Position numbers and translations under genes: made by a program
Shown: positions 51,201 through 52,997 of the stretch, piece after piece
How positions within the stretch are numbered: position 1 is the first letter of the stretch
Layout: the number at the start of each line of letters is the position of its first letter
Assembly: GCF_003946445.1 (NCBI RefSeq)
Contig: NZ_RHOF01000028.1
Location: 1-52,997 of the forward strand
Direction: 5' to 3'
Length of the DNA: 52,997 nt
Source: Loigolactobacillus jiayinensis
GTDB taxonomy: Bacteria; Bacillota; Bacilli; Lactobacillales; Lactobacillaceae
Notes under the pieces: model-generated
Databases searched by the model: none
What the model was told of the DNA's origin: nothing
Seen by the model: the letters and a program-made list of their open reading frames with translations, nothing else

Positions 51201-51878
51201 ATGACTGATGTAATTAAAATTGCCTATCTTTACGAAGACTTAATGAACACTTATGGCGATAGTGGTGACGTTAAGATCCTCAGCTATTTATTGAAGCAAC
51301 AAGGCTACACCACTCAAGTTGACGATGTGAGCATCGACACACCTGAATTTGACGCACAAGATTACGACTTTCTCTTTTTTGGTGGTGGCCAAGATTTCGA
51401 GCAAACGGTGATTGCCAAGGATTTATTGCGCCACAAGCAGACTGTTGCTGACTACATTGAAGCCGGTAAACCAATGCTGGCCATCTGTGGTGGTTATCAA
51501 TTATTAGGTGACTACTACGAAACTAGCGCTGGTACGACGATCAAAGGCTTGGGCATTTTACCGCTACACACAATTTTCAAAGCCGATGCCCGAATGATCG
51601 GTGATACTGAATTTGAAACTGAATGGGGCACAGTCAAAGCGTTCGAAAATCACAGTGGTCGGACTTACTTTGACGATAAAGACAAGTTGCAGCCATTAGG
51701 TAAAATGGTCACTGGTTATGGCAATAACCCAGAAGATGGTGTGGAAGGCATGCGCTATAAAGGTACTATCGGTAGCTATTCCCATGGCCCATTGTTGAAA
51801 AACCTCAACTTAGCTAAGGTGCTAGCTAAACAAATTATTGCTAACCACACCGCCCGTTTAGCGGCTGACCCAGCATAA
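51201..51878 (+). CDS. gatD: GatD-like class I glutamine amidotransferase
   Basis: GatD provides ammonia to MurT for amidation of the peptidoglycan stem D-Glu to D-isoglutamine. The 225-residue protein has the nucleophile Cys96 in AICGGYQLLG and His195 in SYSHGPLLKN, as in Staphylococcus GatD, and the N-terminal LYEDLMNTYGDSGDV. The partner murT is normally adjacent but is not in this window: the upstream gene is mazG and the downstream gene is a peptidase. AAAGG lies before the ATG. Confidence 0.85.
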   Translation: MTDVIKIAYLYEDLMNTYGDSGDVKILSYLLKQQGYTTQVDDVSIDTPEFDAQDYDFLFFGGGQDFEQTVIAKDLLRHKQTVADYIEAGKPMLAICGGYQLLGDYYETSAGTTIKGLGILPLHTIFKADARMIGDTEFETEWGTVKAFENHSGRTYFDDKDKLQPLGKMVTGYGNNPEDGVEGMRYKGTIGSYSHGPLLKNLNLAKVLAKQIIANHTARLAADPA

Positions 51879-51956
51879 TCCGCCTTGCGACCGAGTACTT
51901 TTCAGCACAATTTTGACATAATATACTCACTATCATTCTGAAAGGTTGTGACCGGC

Positions 51957-52646
51957 ATGTTTTTTTGGGATCCTACCTATACCCTAGTTATCATTGGTCT
52001 ATTGATTTCAATGGCTGCTTCCAGCTACGTCAATCGTACCTTTAAACGTTACGATACTGTTCGTAGTCGTAGCGGGGTTACCGGCACTGACGCGGCACGC
52101 TATATTCTGCAACAGTCTGGTATTACCGACGTATCTGTACAAGAAATTAGCGGCGAGCTAACCGATAATTACAATGGTCAGACTAAAATCCTTAGCCTAT
52201 CAAGCTCGACAGCACAATCAACTTCGGTTGCTGCAATTGGCGTTGCTGCTCATGAATGTGGGCACGCGGTACAAGATAAGCGCAATTACATCCCCATGCG
52301 TTTGCGGACAGCAATCGTACCCGTAGCTAATATTGGATCAACACTTTCTTTCCCCATCATTATCTTAGGTGTGATCTTAGGCATGAATCATACGTTGATC
52401 AATATCGGGATTGCTGCCTTTTCATTAGCCTTACTTTTTCAGCTAGTTACCTTGCCAGTGGAATTTAATGCGTCACACCGTGCCATTACAATTCTCGCTT
52501 CCGGCGGTATCTTGGCGACTGATGAAGTACCCATGGTTCGCCGCGTACTAACGGCTGCAGCATTAACCTATGTAGCAGCTGCATTAGCTACCTTCTTACA
52601 ATTACTCCGCTTGATCATCTTATTTGGAAATAATAATCGCGATTGA
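51957..52646 (+). CDS. YugP-type zinc metallopeptidase (membrane)
   Basis: A 229-residue membrane peptidase. An N-terminal helix (8-27) is followed by a soluble part with the HExxH-type zinc motif HECGH (99-103, AAHECGHAVQ) and FNASHRAI further on. Three hydrophobic segments lie toward the C-terminus. I choose the ATG at 51957 (MFFWDPTYTL), about 10 bases after AAAGG; a GTG at 51948 is too close. DUF/Peptidase_M48-like family YugP; its substrate is unknown. Confidence 0.88.
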   Translation: MFFWDPTYTLVIIGLLISMAASSYVNRTFKRYDTVRSRSGVTGTDAARYILQQSGITDVSVQEISGELTDNYNGQTKILSLSSSTAQSTSVAAIGVAAHECGHAVQDKRNYIPMRLRTAIVPVANIGSTLSFPIIILGVILGMNHTLINIGIAAFSLALLFQLVTLPVEFNASHRAITILASGGILATDEVPMVRRVLTAAALTYVAAALATFLQLLRLIILFGNNNRD

Positions 52647-52656
52647 TCAGCTATAC

Positions 52657-52701
52657 AAAAAAGGAAGCAACGCATAAAAATAATGCGTTGCTTCCTTTTT
52701 T
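52657..52701 (+). terminator. Terminator after the peptidase gene
   Basis: AAAAAAGGAAGCAACGCAT pairs with its full complement (52683-52701), seven-base loop, ending in six T. Confidence 0.92.
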
Positions 52702-52997
52702 GTACGCACCTTTCAGGTTCATCAAACTTTTATCTTTGATAGTAAATTTATTGTACCGTTAAAAATGTTAAAGTAAAATTAGTTTTCGTGCATTAAATTA
52801 CTCATTATTAGTTGAATAAGCAAAATGAGATTCAGTCAAAAATAGTCAACATTTTTGACTTGATTAGACCGAGTGACAATCAACTACGCTAAAAAGTCGA
52901 TTTAAGTTAAAAAATTATTGTTAATTTTATTTAAATTTCTGGAAGAGAGTGTCAAATTTTATGTGTAAATAGAAAAGCCTCTCGTCTTTTTCTTTAA
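52702..52997. other. Right-edge non-coding stretch, possible insertion-sequence end
   Basis: No gene is visible. The last 60 bases (GAGAGTGTCAAATTTTATGT then GTGTAAATAG and AAAAGCC) have the look of an IS256-family terminal repeat, but the element lies beyond the window and cannot be confirmed. Confidence 0.3.

Overview
The window looks like a chromosomal segment of a low-GC Gram-positive bacterium, most likely a member of the Lactobacillaceae. The signs are a complete LarABCDE/LarR(MN)QO lactate racemase system with near-Lactiplantibacillus-like residue numbering, a KxYKxGKxW/LPQTG surface protein, GtfA-like glycosyltransferases, Mga- and DeoR-type regulators and Shine-Dalgarno-rich starts. 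I cannot name the genus from sequence alone; an ethanolamine microcompartment beside a lar operon is uncommon in lactobacilli.

Region 1 (about 180-15650, minus strand) is a full ethanolamine utilisation locus. In transcription order it is pduO-type adenosyltransferase, B12 riboswitch RNA, eutG, eutS, eutV, eutW, eutA, eutB, eutC, eutL, a long BMC-shell protein (EutK-like), eutE, eutM, an EutT-like protein, pduL, a TIGR02536-type protein, eutN, eutH, eutQ. EutH imports ethanolamine, EutBC (kept active by EutA and adenosylcobalamin) makes acetaldehyde, EutE/PduL give acetyl-phosphate, EutG gives ethanol, and EutS/L/M/N/K build the shell. Regulation is readable in the DNA. A cobalamin riboswitch is followed by two ANTAR-type hairpins (hexaloops with A1 and G4) and a terminator, the architecture of EutX/Rli55. 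The eutG and eutA leaders hold ANTAR hairpins overlapping terminators, and the pduO leader holds a candidate. TGTAA-GCG (cre-like) elements sit in the promoters of eutG, eutS and pduO.

Region 2 (15779-24286) is the lactate racemase locus: larABCDE on the minus strand, and divergent larR, larMN, larQ, larO (Crp/Fnr-type regulator and nickel ECF-type transporter). larC is split in two frames at a run of ten A, consistent with a -1 frameshift.

Region 3 (24371-36327) has a DUF554 membrane protein, then two tandem glycosyltransferases on the plus strand facing a minus-strand unit of a 1,865-residue sortase-anchored surface protein, a truncated glycosyltransferase paralogue carrying only the N-terminal domain, and a third full-length glycosyltransferase. 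The adhesin carries about 148 pentapeptide repeats that resemble the MPTR/Pentapeptide_2 repeats of mycobacterial PPE proteins.

Region 4 (37118-42082) is a radical-sugar cluster: activating enzyme, DeoR regulator, YbiW/PflD-like glycyl radical enzyme and FSA-like aldolase. Region 5 (42268-52997) is mostly housekeeping: CPBP protease, TerC, Mga-like regulator, class II fructose-bisphosphate aldolase, GNAT acetyltransferase, 2-hydroxyacid dehydrogenase, tRNA-Asn, Lrp/AsnC regulator, MazG, GatD (without MurT) and a YugP-type peptidase. The far end may touch an insertion sequence.
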